A DNA stretch of 64,000 nt from the NCBI GenBank assembly GCA_038501785.1, contig JBAMJR010000264.1, positions 5,001 through 69,000 on the forward strand, read 5' to 3'. The stretch's first letter is position 1. The number at the start of each line of letters is the position of its first letter. Origin of the DNA: Myoxocephalus aenaeus (Eukaryota > Chordata > Actinopteri > Perciformes > Cottidae). This document shows positions 9,740 to 22,278 of this stretch, piece after piece. Both the position numbers and the translations under genes were made by a program. Below the pieces are notes generated by a model. The model made no database searches, was not told where the DNA came from, and saw only the letters and a program-made list of their open reading frames with translations.

Positions 9740-10400
9740 AAGGTTAGCATTTATACTCGGTACTAGCTAAACTATTGATACTGAAATTACTGTTTTGATT
9801 ATTTATTTTATTGTATTTAATTATGTTTAATTAAATGTCTTTTTTTTTTTTTACCTTTTCTACATCGTAAAGGGAAAATATCTTTCACAAACTGATCTGA
9901 CCTGAGGAGAATCTCCAAAACAACTTCAAACTGAGTCTTTTACATAGTTTCATAGTTTATGAAACAGATTTATATAATGCATAATATTACAATGATCGGG
10001 TTTAATTAGTTTCCGGTTCGGGTCTGAAAGGAGCTTTAGATGCTTTTTAAGAAACTTTGACTTTCTATCTTTGACTTTCCCTGTCCTCCTGTCTATTGTA
10101 TCCACTCCTCATTCTCTTCTTCATCCCTCCTCCATATAAAGCACCACCTTTCCTTCTTCCTCCCCGTCACTCTTCACCACCCACAGCACACTGTCAAGCT
10201 GCTGCAGAGCTGGAACATCACGCAGGAAGGAAAAGAGCATAATTACATTTAAATTACAGGTGAAACCATTGATTGAGCCCTCATGGAATATTATTATTAT
10301 ATGAGACAACGTTAAAGGATGACTAGAGGTTGAAGACGAAGAGATTTAACTGTCTTCATGCAGTTCAGGTGTTTCACTGTGGACAGACGTCTCTCCTGAA
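9740..10400. other. Intronic sequence, no gene seen
   Basis: AT-rich rnf123 intron with a T-run at 9839. No coding or RNA feature recognised. Confidence 0.5.
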
Positions 10401-10404
10401 ACCA

Positions 10405-11418
10405 CCTGGAAAAACGACCACGAAGACTCGAAACGATCACAAAGACTCAAAATTATCATGAAGACTTGAAATCATCACAAAGACTCGAAATGATCACGAA
10501 CACTAGAAACGAGCACAAAGACACGAAACGACTCAAAACCATCACAACGACTTGAAATGATTAAAGACTCAAAATGACCACAACGACTCGAAATGATCAC
10601 GGACACTCAAAACGAGCACAAAGACACGAAGCGACTCGAAGCAATCACAAAGACACGAAGCGACTTGAAGCAATCACAAAGACTCGAAACGACTCGAAAC
10701 AATCACAAAGACTCAAAACGGCCACAAAGACTCAAATGATCACGGACACTCGAAACGAGCACAAAGACACAAAATGACTGGAAGCGATCACAAAGACTTG
10801 AAACCATCACGAAGACTCAAAACCATCACAACGACTCAAAATCATCACAACGACTTGAAACGATCAAAGACTCGAAACGACCACAACGACTTGAAATGAT
10901 TAAAGACTCAAAATGACCACAACGACTCGAAATGATCACGAACACTCGAAACGAGCACAACGACTCGAAACGATCAAAGACTCGAAACGCCCACAACGAC
11001 TCGAAATGATCACGAACACTTGAAACGAGCACAAAGACACGAAGCGACTCGAAGCAATCACAAAGACTCGAAACGACTCGAAACAATCACAAAGACTCAA
11101 AACGGCCACAAAGACTCAAATGATCAAAACTCGAAACGACCACAACGACTTGAAATGATTAAAGACTCAAAATGACCACAACGACTCGAAATGATCACGA
11201 ACACTTGAAACGAGCACAAAGACACGAAGCGACTCGAAGCAATCACAAAGACTCGAAACGACTCGAAACAATCACAAAGACTCAAAACGGCCACAAAGAC
11301 TCAAATGATCAAAACTCGAAACGACCACAACGACTCGAAATGATCACGGACGCTCAAAACGAGCACAACGACTCGAAACGATCAAAGACTCGAAACGCCC
11401 ACAAAGAGACTCAAAAGT
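10405..11418. repeat. Degenerate CGAAACGACCACAAAGACT-type repeat array, about 1 kb
   Basis: Imperfect tandem units of about 16-24 bp built from ACTCGAAACGA, CCACAACGACT and CACAAAGACT. A larger block around GAAGCGACTCGAAGCAATCA recurs at 10628, 11039 and 11226, which indicates block duplication. Related in sequence to the array at 13030-13530. Confidence 0.88.
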
Positions 11419-11821
11419 CGTACGTCGTCTTCTCTCTCTCTTTGTTCTCCTCTCCTCCTCCAGCTCTTTGTCTTCTTCTCTCGCTCTACCAGCTGCACAC
11501 TGTGTTCGTCCTTCTTCGTTCTCATTCAATTCATTCATCAATTCTCCCATTTCCTTCCTCCTCTCCGTCCACCCCCCGTGTCGCCGTTCCCCTCGCCTCT
11601 GCTTTCCCTTCTTCAATGTCCACACCTGGTCTCCTTCTCTGTTGATTGCTCACTTAAGTCTCTCAGCAGCTGGACCTTTTGACACCTGCAGTTGATGAAA
11701 CTGTACAACGTTGATATTTTAGTAGCTTTTGCTCATAAAGCTTCATTTTGCAACGTTTACTCTTAATCTCTTGAGATGGACAGGGTTATTCAGCGTTCGG
11801 TGAACACATATTCTAGCTTTT

Positions 11822-12062
11822 TGAAATTTACAAAACGGTGTCCCACAAGGGTCCATATTGGGTCCTATTTTATTTATGACACTATTATGTTTGGATCTGT
11901 CTTTTAAAGGATAAGAAATTATTTAAATTGACTTCTCATCAGACTTGACTGTTTTATTTGTTATTTGTGTTTCAATGTGACACTTTAATGCTGCCAACTT
12001 GGCCAAGACTCACTTGTGAAGATAGTTTAAACCTCAATGGGGATATCCTGGAAACATAAAGG
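11822..12062 (+). mobile_element. Internally deleted LINE fragment
   Basis: In one frame 11833-11875 reads GVPQGSILGPILFM, the conserved motif before the YADD box of non-LTR reverse transcriptases. Then follows a short LINE-type 3' tail with GCTGCCAACTTGGCCAAGAC and AACCTCAATGGGGA, which resembles the tail of the longer copy at 34430-35765. The YADD region and the rest of the RT are missing. A dead fragment. Confidence 0.65.
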
Positions 12063-12635
12063 TTAAAAAGAAAATAAGATCCATAACCTGGAAAGTAAAT
12101 ATATTAAACATCAATCAGCAATCCTTTTCATTTTCAATAAAGCTAAAACATTATTGTTTCCAGCATCTCAAATGTGAATATTTGCTGCAGTTTCGTTTGA
12201 GATAATAAACAGTATGTTTATTATTATTATTTACTCTTGGTTGGGCAAAACAAACAATTTTAAGACGTCACCTCGTGCTCTGAATTTATATTATTTGCCC
12301 CCAAATCCAGCTGTCAACTGGATGAAATGTAAACTCGCAGAATTCAAAACTCTGTCAGCCTTTTATCCTTTCCACCGAAAAATGTGTTCAAAATTCAAAA
12401 GTCAGAGTTCAAAGAGGAAGTGAGGGACAGAAAGGATGAGAGAGTGAAGGCCGAGGCTGAAACAAGAGACCGAGGGACAGAAAAGATGAGAGAGTGAAGG
12501 CCGAGGAGGCAGATGGGAAATACAACAAAGATCTCTGAATTGATTTCAAGGCCAGTGAAGATGAAAGCAAGGAGGTGACGTTCTCTTCGGCAGGTTGTTT
12601 CATCAGCATGTACACAGACCAACACACACAAAGGA

Positions 12636-12725
12636 AAGAAGATCAAGTGAGCAACATTTCCCTGAGGCAGAACTGTCATCTGGACACAGTGAACACATGA
12701 GCGACCACAAAGAGACACAAAACAA
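12636..12725. repeat. Segmental duplicate, copy 1
   Basis: About 75 bp from GAAGATCAAGTGAGCAAC through GCAGAACTGTCATCTGGACA recur at 12947-13025 with a few changes. Both copies lead into ACCACAAAGAGAC-type repeats. Confidence 0.85.
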
Positions 12726-12946
12726 CCACAAACTGAATGATGAGTTGAGTTATTGGAGCATGTCATTCATTTCAAAACACACACATTCAGGAACTAGGGC
12801 TGAACCAAATAGTCCAAAGCTTCATACATATATTTAAAAGCAACATTCAAATGCTGCAAAGACTTTTTTTTTTTTTTAGCATGTCTATTCAATTTGTTTA
12901 AATCTGGTATTTCCGCAAAAGGTGAAGAATCCAGGCAGTCAGAGGA

Positions 12947-13025
12947 GGAAGATCAAGTGAGTAACATTTCCCCCGAAGCAGAACTGTCATCTGGACACTG
13001 TGAATGCATGGACTCACACAAAACA
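12947..13025. repeat. Segmental duplicate, copy 2
   Basis: Second copy of the 12636-12725 block in the same orientation, about 310 bp downstream. Confidence 0.85.
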
Positions 13026-13029
13026 ACCC

Positions 13030-13530
13030 AAAAGACTCCAAACGACTAAGAGACACATTGACCACAAAGAGACCAAAAAAACGACCACAAAGAGACTAAA
13101 AACGACCACAAAGAGACTAAAAACGACCACAAAGAGACTAAAACACGACCACAAGACACAAAACAACCACAGAGGGAGTCAAAGAGAGCCAAAGACGACC
13201 ACAAAGAGACTGAAAAATGATCACAAAGAGACTTAAAAATGATGACAATAAAGACTAATCTCTTTGTGGTCGTTTGGACTCTTTGTGGTCGTTTTTGAGT
13301 CTCTTTGTGTTCTTTTTGATTCTCTTTGTGGTTGTTTCTAGTCTAGTCTCAAAAGCGACAATAAAGACTCAAAACGATCACAAAGAGACTAAAAAATGAC
13401 GACAATAAAGACAAGTCTCTTTGTGGTCGTTTTGACTCTGTGTTCGTTTCGAGTCTCTTTGTGGTCGTTTCTAGTCTAGTCTCAAAAACGACCACAAAGA
13501 GTCAAAACGACCACAAAGATGTACAAAAAG
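13030..13530. repeat. ACCACAAAGAGACTAAAA array with inverted segments
   Basis: About 20-bp units (GACCACAAAGAGACTAAAAA) on plus. Two internal blocks (13256-13345 and 13412-13480) carry the reverse complement (CTCTTTGTGGTCGTTT). The array is therefore a mosaic of direct and inverted blocks. Confidence 0.9.
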
Positions 13531-13689
13531 ACCACTGGAAGCAGAATGTCCACACATACTCAGTACATTCAGTCAGTTATATTCATGAAGGAGGCATTTG
13601 GTTCGGCCTGAATAAAACTGAAAGATTCAGCACAAACAGACAGTAGTCACGACCTCAGCAGCAATGTTGTCGCCACAGGCAATTATAAA

Positions 13690-13850
13690 CTAAAGTCTTG
13701 GATTACGGCCCAAAATGTGTTTTGTGAGGTCACGGTGACCTTCGACCACCAAATCCCAATCAGTTCATCTCTGAGTTAAAGCCGACGTTTGTGCCAAATT
13801 TAAAATAGATAAAAAAAGTCTCCCGAGGCGGTCGGTCACAGCCGAGTGCA
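13690..13850. repeat. Dispersed fish repeat, copy 1
   Basis: Contains GGTGACCTTCGACCACC, AATCAGTTCATCTCTGAGT and GACGTTTGTGCCAAATTTAA. Two other related copies lie at 14735-14885 and about 20955-21065. I recognise the motif as a frequent repeat of fish genomes; the family name is uncertain. Confidence 0.6.
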
Positions 13851-14734
13851 GGAACACAAATAAATATCACAATGAAATCTGTCACAAGCAGCAAAGGCAA
13901 AAAACTGAGTCCCGATGGTTTGAGAGTAGGCTGGCCCAGAGGAGCAACGGGGCGATGTGATTGGTTGGCGCTCAGGGAGCCGGCGGTCATCTGAATCCTG
14001 AAATACCCGCGTGGAGAGGAATATGTGTCTGGTCTCAGGGCGAGCCGAGGGGTGCCAAAAATAACTGAGTGTGGCAGCTTGGGAAGGGAGAGGAGGGCAA
14101 ACATCAACAGATGACAGTGGGGTACGATGACGATGATGACGAGGAAGATGATGAGGAGAGGCGTGTTTTAAATATGGAATCATGCCAGGATAAAAAAAAA
14201 AAAACCTAAACGAGGTCTGTAACTGCATCCATTAATCTGTCAGTAATCAGTCACATAGTTTAAGTCTACGAAATGTACAACGTTCTCAGAGTTCATGATG
14301 ACGTCACACAGGTCAAAGTGATGAAGCTGTGATGAAGCTATACGTCCTCATATTCGACCAGTCAATAGTTTGGCGCGTTAACGTTCTCTCACCGAGGCTG
14401 ATTGGTATTTCGTCATGAATTCTAACTGAACCCCAGAGATTCTCCAGGTGTTTCCAGATGTTTGCGGGTTCTTAAACTGAGTTAAACATAGTAGAATGCC
14501 CTTTGGTGTCTCCGTGAGGGAGCTGTGTGAAGACGGGTCACTTCAAGGGATGTTTCTTGGGATGTCGGTTTGGGCTGCAGAGAAAAAAGTTAAAAAAGTA
14601 GTCGAGTGTTACGGCCTGGTGGTTGTTCGCCTCCTCAAGTTGCATTCGACATCCAAATGGGTCCAAAATGTCATCATCTATTCTCGATAGACATTTGTGG
14701 GGAATTGTCATAATTGGTACGTGAATTCTTGAGT

Positions 14735-14885
14735 TGAGGCCAGAAAATGCATTTTTTTGGTGACAGTTCAATCAATTCAACCTCGAGCGCAAGTGGACGG
14801 ACGTTTGTGCCAAATTTTAAAAAAATTGCGTGAGACGTTCTCGAGAAAGAACTGCCGGCCGGACAACCTGAAAACATACAAATCT
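14735..14885. repeat. Dispersed fish repeat, copy 2
   Basis: Shares GACGTTTGTGCCAAATTTTA, GAGACGTTCTCGAGAAA and CCGGACAACCTGAAAACATA with the family consensus seen at 13690-13850. Confidence 0.6.
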
Positions 14886-15119
14886 GGAGGTTTTGGGAGA
14901 TTTAGAAAGACGCGAGTGTACCAAACCTCTTTAGCTGCAACACAGCACAGCACAATCTACCACACGACTGTAAGAGAGCGAGAGCGGTGCATTGTGGGTA
15001 GTGTCGGTAACGTCAAGAGTGAAAAGAGAGAGGTGAATCCGGTGCAAAGCTGAAGGTAAAACTGAGGATGAATGGCAGCAGAAGCTCATGACTTTTCCGG
15101 GCCAGTGGATAAAGGCAGC

Positions 15120-15123
<4 letters not shown>

Positions 15124-15168
<45 letters not shown>
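15124..15168. repeat. (TG)n microsatellite
   Basis: About 45 bp of TG repeats in an rnf123 intron. Confidence 0.95.
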
Positions 15169-15169
<1 letters not shown>

Positions 15170-16000
15170 GCCACGTAGGCTGAGGCTGAGTCAGGAAGGT
15201 TCAAAGTGTCTGTACAAAAAGAAAGAAGAAAGAAATCCCTGCGCAGGTCAAACTGCATGTTCTCCTGAATGTGCAGACTGCTTCTGTCCGGCTGCCTCCG
15301 TCACATCCAGAGCCGAGTGGGCAGGAACCAGATGAAGGTCACTCATATAATAAAGAAGAAGGGAACTGGTACAGACCCTTCAGATATACCGACCAGGAAG
15401 CACATTTCTTGCTGCTGCAGCATCAAAAGCATCAATCAAACCTTTATAACGTCACCACGTGCAAATCAAAGAACATCTAATTAAATGTCTTTCATTGCTG
15501 GGCTTCTCAACGCTGTCGGTTCCAATTATCCGAGACGGACGGCTAACGGTCCGATAGGAATGTCTCCCACGCAACCTCCATGTCCTCAATTACACCAGGT
15601 GTGACTCCAATCCACACAATGTCTTCACATCCACGGTTAATCTTCTGTAGACGATGGAGAAACCTTTCCAGCAGCTGAAGACATCTGGAGATATTTTCCC
15701 CACAGATGGACATTTGTAAAAAAAAAAAAAAGGCGCCACCTTCCTTCCATAGCAAAAACTAATAAAAGTGTTAACTGTCCTTCTGCCACGTTTGTTTCTG
15801 TTGGATACGGACGACCTCGCCATCTGGTTGGATTATTCCAGATCAGGGCGACGGCGTTCAGAAACACGGTTTGTTGGATTAATCACACAAAACAGCCAGA
15901 ACAACAAATACTAAAATAGAGAGTTTCTGCTTATTTTACTCTTCTGCTGAGCACCGGGGGCGTCGTAGTAGAACTGTTATGACGTTGGTGTGTTTTGTGT
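15170..16000. other. Intronic sequence, no gene seen
   Basis: No conserved coding frame or RNA gene recognised; one A-run at 15717. Confidence 0.45.
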
Positions 16001-16105
16001 TCCTGTTTTATTTTGAAGGTCCCTGCACTTCCTGCCCCTCTGGTTGTCTGCTAATTGTTTCCTGCTTTGTCTAATCACCTTCCCCTCCCCTGTGTATTTA
16101 AACTC

Positions 16106-16618
16106 TGTTTGTCTTGTGCCCCAGTGTGGGATCGTACTGTGTGTTACGTGTGAGTAGACCGTGTTTGTCTTGTGCCCCAGTGTGGGATCGTACTGTGTTT
16201 TAAGTGTGAGTAGACTGTGTTTGTCTTGTGCCCCAGTGTGGGATCGTACTGTGTTTTAAGTGTGAGTAGACCGTGTTTGTCTTGTGCCCCAGTGTGGGAT
16301 CGTACTGTGTGTTAAGTGTGAGTAGACCGTGTTTGTCTTGTGCCCCAGTGTGGGATCGTACTGTGTGTTAAGTGTGAGTAGACCGTGTTTGTCTTGTGCC
16401 CCAGTGTGGGATCGTACTGTGTTTTAAGTGTGAGTAGACCGTGTTTGTCTTGTGCCCCAGTGTGGGATCGTACTGTGTTTTAAGTGCGAGTAGACCGTGT
16501 TTGTCTTGTGCCCCAGTGTGGGATCGTACTGTGTGTTAAGTGTGAGTAGACCGTGTTTGCCTTGTGCCCCAGTGTGGGATCGTACTGTGTGTTAAGTGTG
16601 AGTAGACTGTGTTTGTCC
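16106..16618. repeat. 56-bp minisatellite, 9 copies
   Basis: The unit contains GTGTTTGTCTTGTGCCCCAG, TGTGGGATCGTACTGTG and AAGTGTGAGTAGACC. It is flanked by sequence that looks like part of a dispersed element (TGTATTTAAACTCTG before it; TTTGGGTCCTTTTTCGCACC and GAACCCAGGACCCGACG after it). The array therefore seems to have grown inside a mobile element whose class I cannot fix. Confidence 0.9.
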
Positions 16619-16799
16619 TGTCGGATCCCTGGTTTTGTGATTCTTGTTCCTGTCCGTTTTTTTTTGTGATTCCTGTTTTCTTTCCTCCTTTTTCCCCTCG
16701 GCCCTTGGAGGCTTGTCCTGAGTTTTCTTGAATTAAATATTCTTTTAAACTGTTGCTTTGGCGTTTGGGTCCTTTTTCGCACCCCACCCCGTAACAAGA

Positions 16800-19080
16800 A
16801 CCCAGGACCCGACGCTGGGCTGCTGCGCTGGCACTGCCACTAAACCTGTGTCGTATCAGTCAGAATACGACACATTCTTTGAGTTTTTCTTACGAGTGAG
16901 AAAGTATTTCCAAAGCAGTGAATAACTTTGTGGAAGAATGAACAACATCTTAAATTTGTCAGGTTTAGTTGGGAGTCTGGGAGTCATCAAATATTCGGCT
17001 GGGTCGGTGGGCGTGACGCCACGGTGAGCGTAGGAAGGAGGAAGTCATGTGACGTTCACCCAGGAAGGCACCGTTCGTCGCCGTCGTCTTATTTTAAGTT
17101 ATGTAACATCTCGTACGTAAAGAAGCCGACTTGACTATGAAAAAAGCCAGTTCTTATTTCACCAAAATGGTGAGCTGTTCCTGAACCTAACCAAGTGTTG
17201 TTGTTGCCTTAAACTAAACATGTTGGTTCGTCACCGATTGAAGCTTAAGAGGACTGACGGAGCTGCCGTATTTGACATGATGGGAGTTGTGTTTTTGGCA
17301 TTGTACGCTTCTGCAAACCCGTTCGTTAAATGCTGACGTTTTTGCATTCGTAGTCAGGGGGGAGGGGCGTAGTATATCAAGCCACAGTTATTGATGAGTT
17401 ACATGCTATTTAAGTTACGTTGGCTCAAACAGAGCTTAACATTTGAGAAAGCCAGGAGACTTTGCGTCCCGTGTGAAACCAAAATGAAACGTCGGCAGAT
17501 AAGTAACCCACTTGGAAACCCTGCTCTTCAGTACGCACCATGTAAATTGGAATTACAACACATATTGAAATGTCAAACAAGTGGGTGATTTACATCGAGG
17601 CGCTCGCAGCTCTTGGGTTAGGGTTGGGGGAAGATCATAGTTTGGTTTAATATGTTTCTCGCCACAATTCAACTGGTAAAACATGCAAGTAATATATGAA
17701 TGAAATGTGCATGTGAAGGAGACAGGGTTGTGTATCTACGACTGTCTTGTAGAGGAGACCTCAGTTTCAATTAGAAAGCTTAAAAAGCACACAAAAGAAA
17801 ACAGGTAAAAAACAGTAAATATAATTAATCAGACAAATCATCAAATCAAAAAATTGTGATTGAGTTTGCTTAATGATGAAAGGAAATGAAAAGAATGAGG
17901 AATGTCTGAGCGCATTTATTTGGTCTCATCTATTAAGTATTCAATCTGTTTTCTTGCATAAAGCACAGATGTGATTCATCAAACGCATATCTCTTTAAAA
18001 TCCAAGGTAATAAAAGGTTGATGTTTGACATGGTTGACATTTTGTTGTATTACAAAAACTACTTGGTTAGGTTGTGGCAACACAAACTACTTAGGTAGGT
18101 TGAAGAAAAGGTTGTGGTTTGGGTTAATATACTACGGGAAATGAAAATACCAAAATTACCGTTAAATTATTGTTTCACGCGCGGCGGGAACAATGCTCTC
18201 CTGGAGGAAAGACCGTTTTTTTTTGACCCGTTCATCCACGTGGACGTAACTCCGTGGGAAAACTACGAATGACCGCAAAAACATGTTTTTTCAGGTACAG
18301 ATAAAAACGAATGAGAACAGCACATTGAGAGACTACGAGAGAGACATGGAGGTCGTTAACAGACGCAGGAGCAGAAGGTGTTCTTTCACTGACCTCATGG
18401 TTCAAAACATGTTTTCATGAGTAGCGTTTAGATTGGGAGCTGAAAGGTGCTCCGACCAAGAAGCTTCACTTATATATATATTCAGACACGGAATATAAGA
18501 TTGCTGCAGCAACAATAATCCCAATCCCAGATGTCTCCTTCACACTGTACAGACGCCGGTTAGGCTGCTCGCCCTTCACAGCTCGTGACCTTTCAGCTCA
18601 TCCCTGCCGGAAAGACCAAGTGATCAGATCAGAAAGAAAATGAGCTCCTCGTCTCGTCAGAGCTCAGATTCTGAGGAATCGTCCTCCAAATAGCATACGA
18701 GGCGTTAACTCTTTCATCTTTAACATGATTCATTCTCGCTGTACATCACGCAATCATAGCTCACATCCAGCGGTCCAAACCTTGGCCGCTCTCGGCTGGA
18801 AAAAAGACCCGGCAGGTTTAACAGAAAGGTCATCAGATACACGACACCGCACACTCGTCTCTCCTCCTGCTCCTCTGTTCATTCTCTCTCTTTCTATCTC
18901 CCCCCTCCACCCCTCCCTCCATTGAGAGGAAAAATCATTAGATCTTCAACGCCGTGGATCTGGTCGCCCCGACACCCCCGAGCTGTTGTCCTGGCAAACG
19001 TAAGCAAACAAGACAGCGGCCGTCCCCGGAGGGGCTGATGAATCTGTGAACCCGCAGAGCAGTTTGGAATATCCGTGTAC
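16800..19080. other. Long intronic stretch, no gene seen
   Basis: Mostly unique-looking sequence within the 18.3-kb rnf123 intron. No coding frame with recognisable protein similarity and no RNA gene was found. 18520-19075 has higher GC and could hold regulatory sequence, but nothing specific can be shown. Confidence 0.45.
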
Positions 19081-19183
<103 letters not shown>

Positions 19184-19689
19184 GATAGTCCACGGAAAAC
19201 ATTTCCGACAGCTTTTCAAACAGCCTAATGATTTAATTCAATAACAAACAGGCAGCTTAATGGTGGCATCGGGAATCGCAAAGCGGACTCTTTCTTTTAC
19301 ACAAGACTCTCTCTCTGCTTCTTCTAAAAGATAACAACAACAAAAAATGAATACTCGAGCTCCTTCTGGAGTTATTCATGTCATTGTGTGTATCCTTGAG
19401 CTCTAACAAACAGGCCGGGTGCATTTCCTTCCTCTTAGAACATGAAAAGCAGAATAAAAATACATATTCTGCGTTGTTTACGTTACGTTTACTAGCTGAG
19501 AGTCTTCTTCCTCGCTGCGAAACAACTCTCTTAATAAGCAAATATTACAAGACACAGACGTACGTCTATGCAAATATGTGAAAAAAAAGATTATTGGTTA
19601 TCGGGCATGGATGCTGACTTATTGATAATTCTTATTGTGCATATGCAGGATGTCGCCGTGACTATATATATATATGCATATACTACATA

Positions 19690-20138
19690 CAGGGTTCACA
19701 CACATCTTGACCAATGGGTTTCATGACTTTTCCATGACTTTAAACCAAATGTCCATGAGCAAACATTTAGTGAAATCTGGGTGTAAACAGTAAAAAGTGA
19801 GTAAATGTAGTATTTAAACTAACAATGAGAATACAAAGCATACAGTAAACCTTAAATGACTCAAATGAATGAGACAATAGTTTGATTAAAAGAATAAACA
19901 TTTATATAGATGCCTGTATGTATGCCTGCTTATATTCTGAGCGTCTTTCTTTTAAAAGCATATTAATTATTTCAAACTCAGCGTAAATGAACGTCATGAA
20001 CACATGAATATAACACATTTACATGACTTTTACTAAACTTTGGGGATTTTATTTTTTTCAAGGACTTTTCCAGGCCTGGAAATAACCATTTTAAAACTCC
20101 ATGACTCTTCCAGGTTTTCCATGAGCGTAAGAACCCTG
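19690..20138. mobile_element. hAT-like MITE, copy 1, with 6-bp target duplication
   Basis: A 449-bp element with terminal inverted repeats CAGGGTTC and GAACCCTG. It is flanked by direct TACATA duplications at 19684-19689 and 20139-20144. Inside are CATGACTTTTCCATGACTTT near one end and TTTCCAGGCCTGGAAA near the other. Two more copies lie in this window (35998-36440 and 61474-61911). No transposase is encoded. Confidence 0.88.
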
Positions 20139-20439
20139 TACATAAATAAAGACTGAGCAACTGTACAATGCAACTGTTGACTCCATAAGATGTGGACGCA
20201 TTAGGAATTGTTCCTGGACCGGTTTTAAACGTTGGGAATGATGAGGAAGTGCCGCTCTGTGTCTTCGGCAGGAATGTGTGATTCCATTGTTGCTTTTATG
20301 GTTATTATTATTCTACTATATCCACTGCTGCTGTTATTATTGGTAGTACTTTTTCCATCATTATTCTGCTTCTATGAATCCTTTATGTCATATGCATTAA
20401 ATGTGTCTTAATTATATGATTTGTTCCGTCCATCCTGAT

Positions 20440-20590
20440 AGAAGGATCCGCCTCTGTTGCTCTCCCGGAGGTACTACCTTTTTTGGTGAGTTTTTCCTGT
20501 TCCGATGTGAGAATCAAAGCTCAGAGGATGTGTACAGATTATGAAGCCCATTTGTGATTTTGGGCTTTACCACATGAATTGAATTGAACA
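20440..20590. repeat. Dispersed fish repeat fragment
   Basis: GGATCCGCCTCTGTTGCTCT, GAGTTTTTCCTGTTCCGATG and ATTTTGGGCTTTACCA with a GAATTGAA end resemble a repeat I recognise from many teleost genomes. No ends are defined. Confidence 0.5.
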
Positions 20591-20627
20591 CTCTTAACCG
20601 GCCCCGGATGTTTGGAGCGATAACCCA

Positions 20628-20684
20628 GCTGAGTACATCACTGCCTTCCAGTCGTAGCGACAGGAAGGCAGTGATGTACTCAGC
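20628..20684. repeat. Perfect 22-bp inverted repeat
   Basis: Arms 20628-20649 and 20663-20684 are exact reverse complements around a 13-base loop. The last base of this hairpin is the first base of the next one. Confidence 0.92.
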
Positions 20685-20756
20685 AATATCAAAGTGTGCA
20701 AAGCTGTTTCCACCAGCGTAGCGCTGGTGGAAACAGCTTTGCACACTTTGATATTG
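20684..20756. repeat. Perfect 35-bp inverted repeat with 3-base loop
   Basis: Arms 20684-20718 and 20722-20756 are exact reverse complements separated only by TAG. It directly abuts the preceding 22-bp hairpin. A near-copy of the first arm (GCTGAGTACATC) occurs again at about 20803. Confidence 0.93.
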
Positions 20757-20954
20757 TTGAGGACGCCGTGTTTGACTAACAGCTGACAGAACAAACACTC
20801 TGCTGAGTACATCGCCACAAAGCGAGCAGCTGCAACGCCGAGCAGAGATCCAGGTGAGTTCATTAACGCTTTTGCACGACGCGTCTTCCATGGCGACTTT
20901 AAGGCCGATCGCCCGCATACGCCGCCGCCGCTCATTCCTGAGTTCGAGATCTGC

Positions 20955-21065
20955 GCCTTTCACGGTAAATTACGAATTCTTGAGTTATGGCAAAAAGGAA
21001 TGTGAGCTCCAAATCATCCAAACATCCAAATTCCCTCGAGGCGTTCCTTAAATATTGCGTCCAGG
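20955..21065. repeat. Dispersed fish repeat, copy 3 (degenerate)
   Basis: ATTCTTGAGTTATGG, CATCCAAATTCCCTCGAGGC and GTTCCTTAAATATTGCGT follow the order of the family seen at 13690 and 14735. Confidence 0.45.
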
Positions 21066-21069
21066 AGGA

Positions 21070-22130
21070 ATAATAAAACTGCTCGGCTACTAAAGGTCAA
21101 ACCCCCACAGAGCAGCTTTAACAGGAGGCTAAACTTCATGTGCAGCTCTTCATGAAGGGACGTCTGACGGGAACAAGTCGTTACTCAGAGGGCCGCGATC
21201 TTTCGTCTCTTCTTCACAGCATTGTGCAAAAAAACAAGGTGTTTTATTTCGCTGCTCTATAAACTGTATTGACGTGTTTATTTAAATAATTTTCAGGTGC
21301 AACATAATATTGAAAGGTTTTCGGATTCCTTCATTAAAATTGTTGTTATATAGTTTTCTTTTTTTTTTTTTTTTTTTTACAAAAGGCTTCATAACAAAAA
21401 CAAATTACATTTGTTTATTATATATATTAGTTGATAGATTCAATTCTTATAAAAAAAAATTAAATACAGCTCTAATATACGATTTCTTGGGTTGTTATTT
21501 CACATAATAATTGAAAAGTAAAAAAGATTCTAGAAGGTAAAAAAAAAGATTATAAACTTTTTTCAATGTGATGCCATATTCAATAATAGATTAATTATTT
21601 CCATATCTGGCTTCATTCTGTTTGTTATATTCTCACAATATTCTGTTGTATTTAAATTACACAAATAAGAAGTAGAGTAAGTCAATGTGATGATTTATTT
21701 TAGTGAAACCTTAGTGGGACATACTTATAGAGGCTGTGCAGTGGGGTGATGGGGACATGCATACTGTTGTTTACTGGTCAATGTTGTGTTATTAAGACAT
21801 GATGTTAGTAAAAAAACTAAAAAGTGTTGCATTTGAGTGTTTGGGAACGAGGACGTTTCTTTTAGGAGGAGGGGAGATATGTAAGCCATTGTATTGAGGA
21901 CTTAAACAGCTCTCTAGGAAGCAGTGTTTCTGGGGCTTTTATTGTGAAGGGAAAAACGGAAAGAGAAGAGGGGAGGAAATGTTCTAGCGCTGTGTGACAA
22001 GTGTGAAAGTGCTTCCCGTCTCGTGCAAACTACGGAGCATCGTGTTGTTGTGTTATTATTGTTATTGTAAAGTTTAAGCGCGAGATAAACCCTCGCTACG
22101 TACATCCACTTCAAACTTAATCACGATCGA
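21070..22130. other. Intronic sequence, no gene seen
   Basis: AT-rich intron with a T-run at 21360-21379. No recognisable coding or RNA feature. Confidence 0.45.
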
Positions 22131-22136
22131 GGCCGG

Positions 22137-22278
22137 AGCTCTCTTCTTCTTCACCTCCCTCTGTCTCTCGCTCTCTTCTTCTTCACCTCCCTCTGTCTCT
22201 CGCTCTCTTCTTCTTCACCTCCCTCTGTCTCTCGCTCTCTTCTTCTTCTTCACCTCCCTCTGTCTCTCGCTCTCTGAG
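22137..22278. repeat. 32-bp CT-rich tandem repeat, about 4 copies
   Basis: The unit contains CTCTCTTCTTCTTCACCTCC followed by CTCTGTCTCTCG. One copy has an extra TTC. Confidence 0.9.

Noticed and set aside
16106..16797. Minus ORFs of 83-105 codons (SHLTHSTIPHWGTRQT repeats)
   Set aside because: Derived from the 56-bp minisatellite and its flank.
17600..17640. TTAGGGTTGGGG resembling a telomeric repeat
   Set aside because: Only about two imperfect units; no interstitial telomere array.
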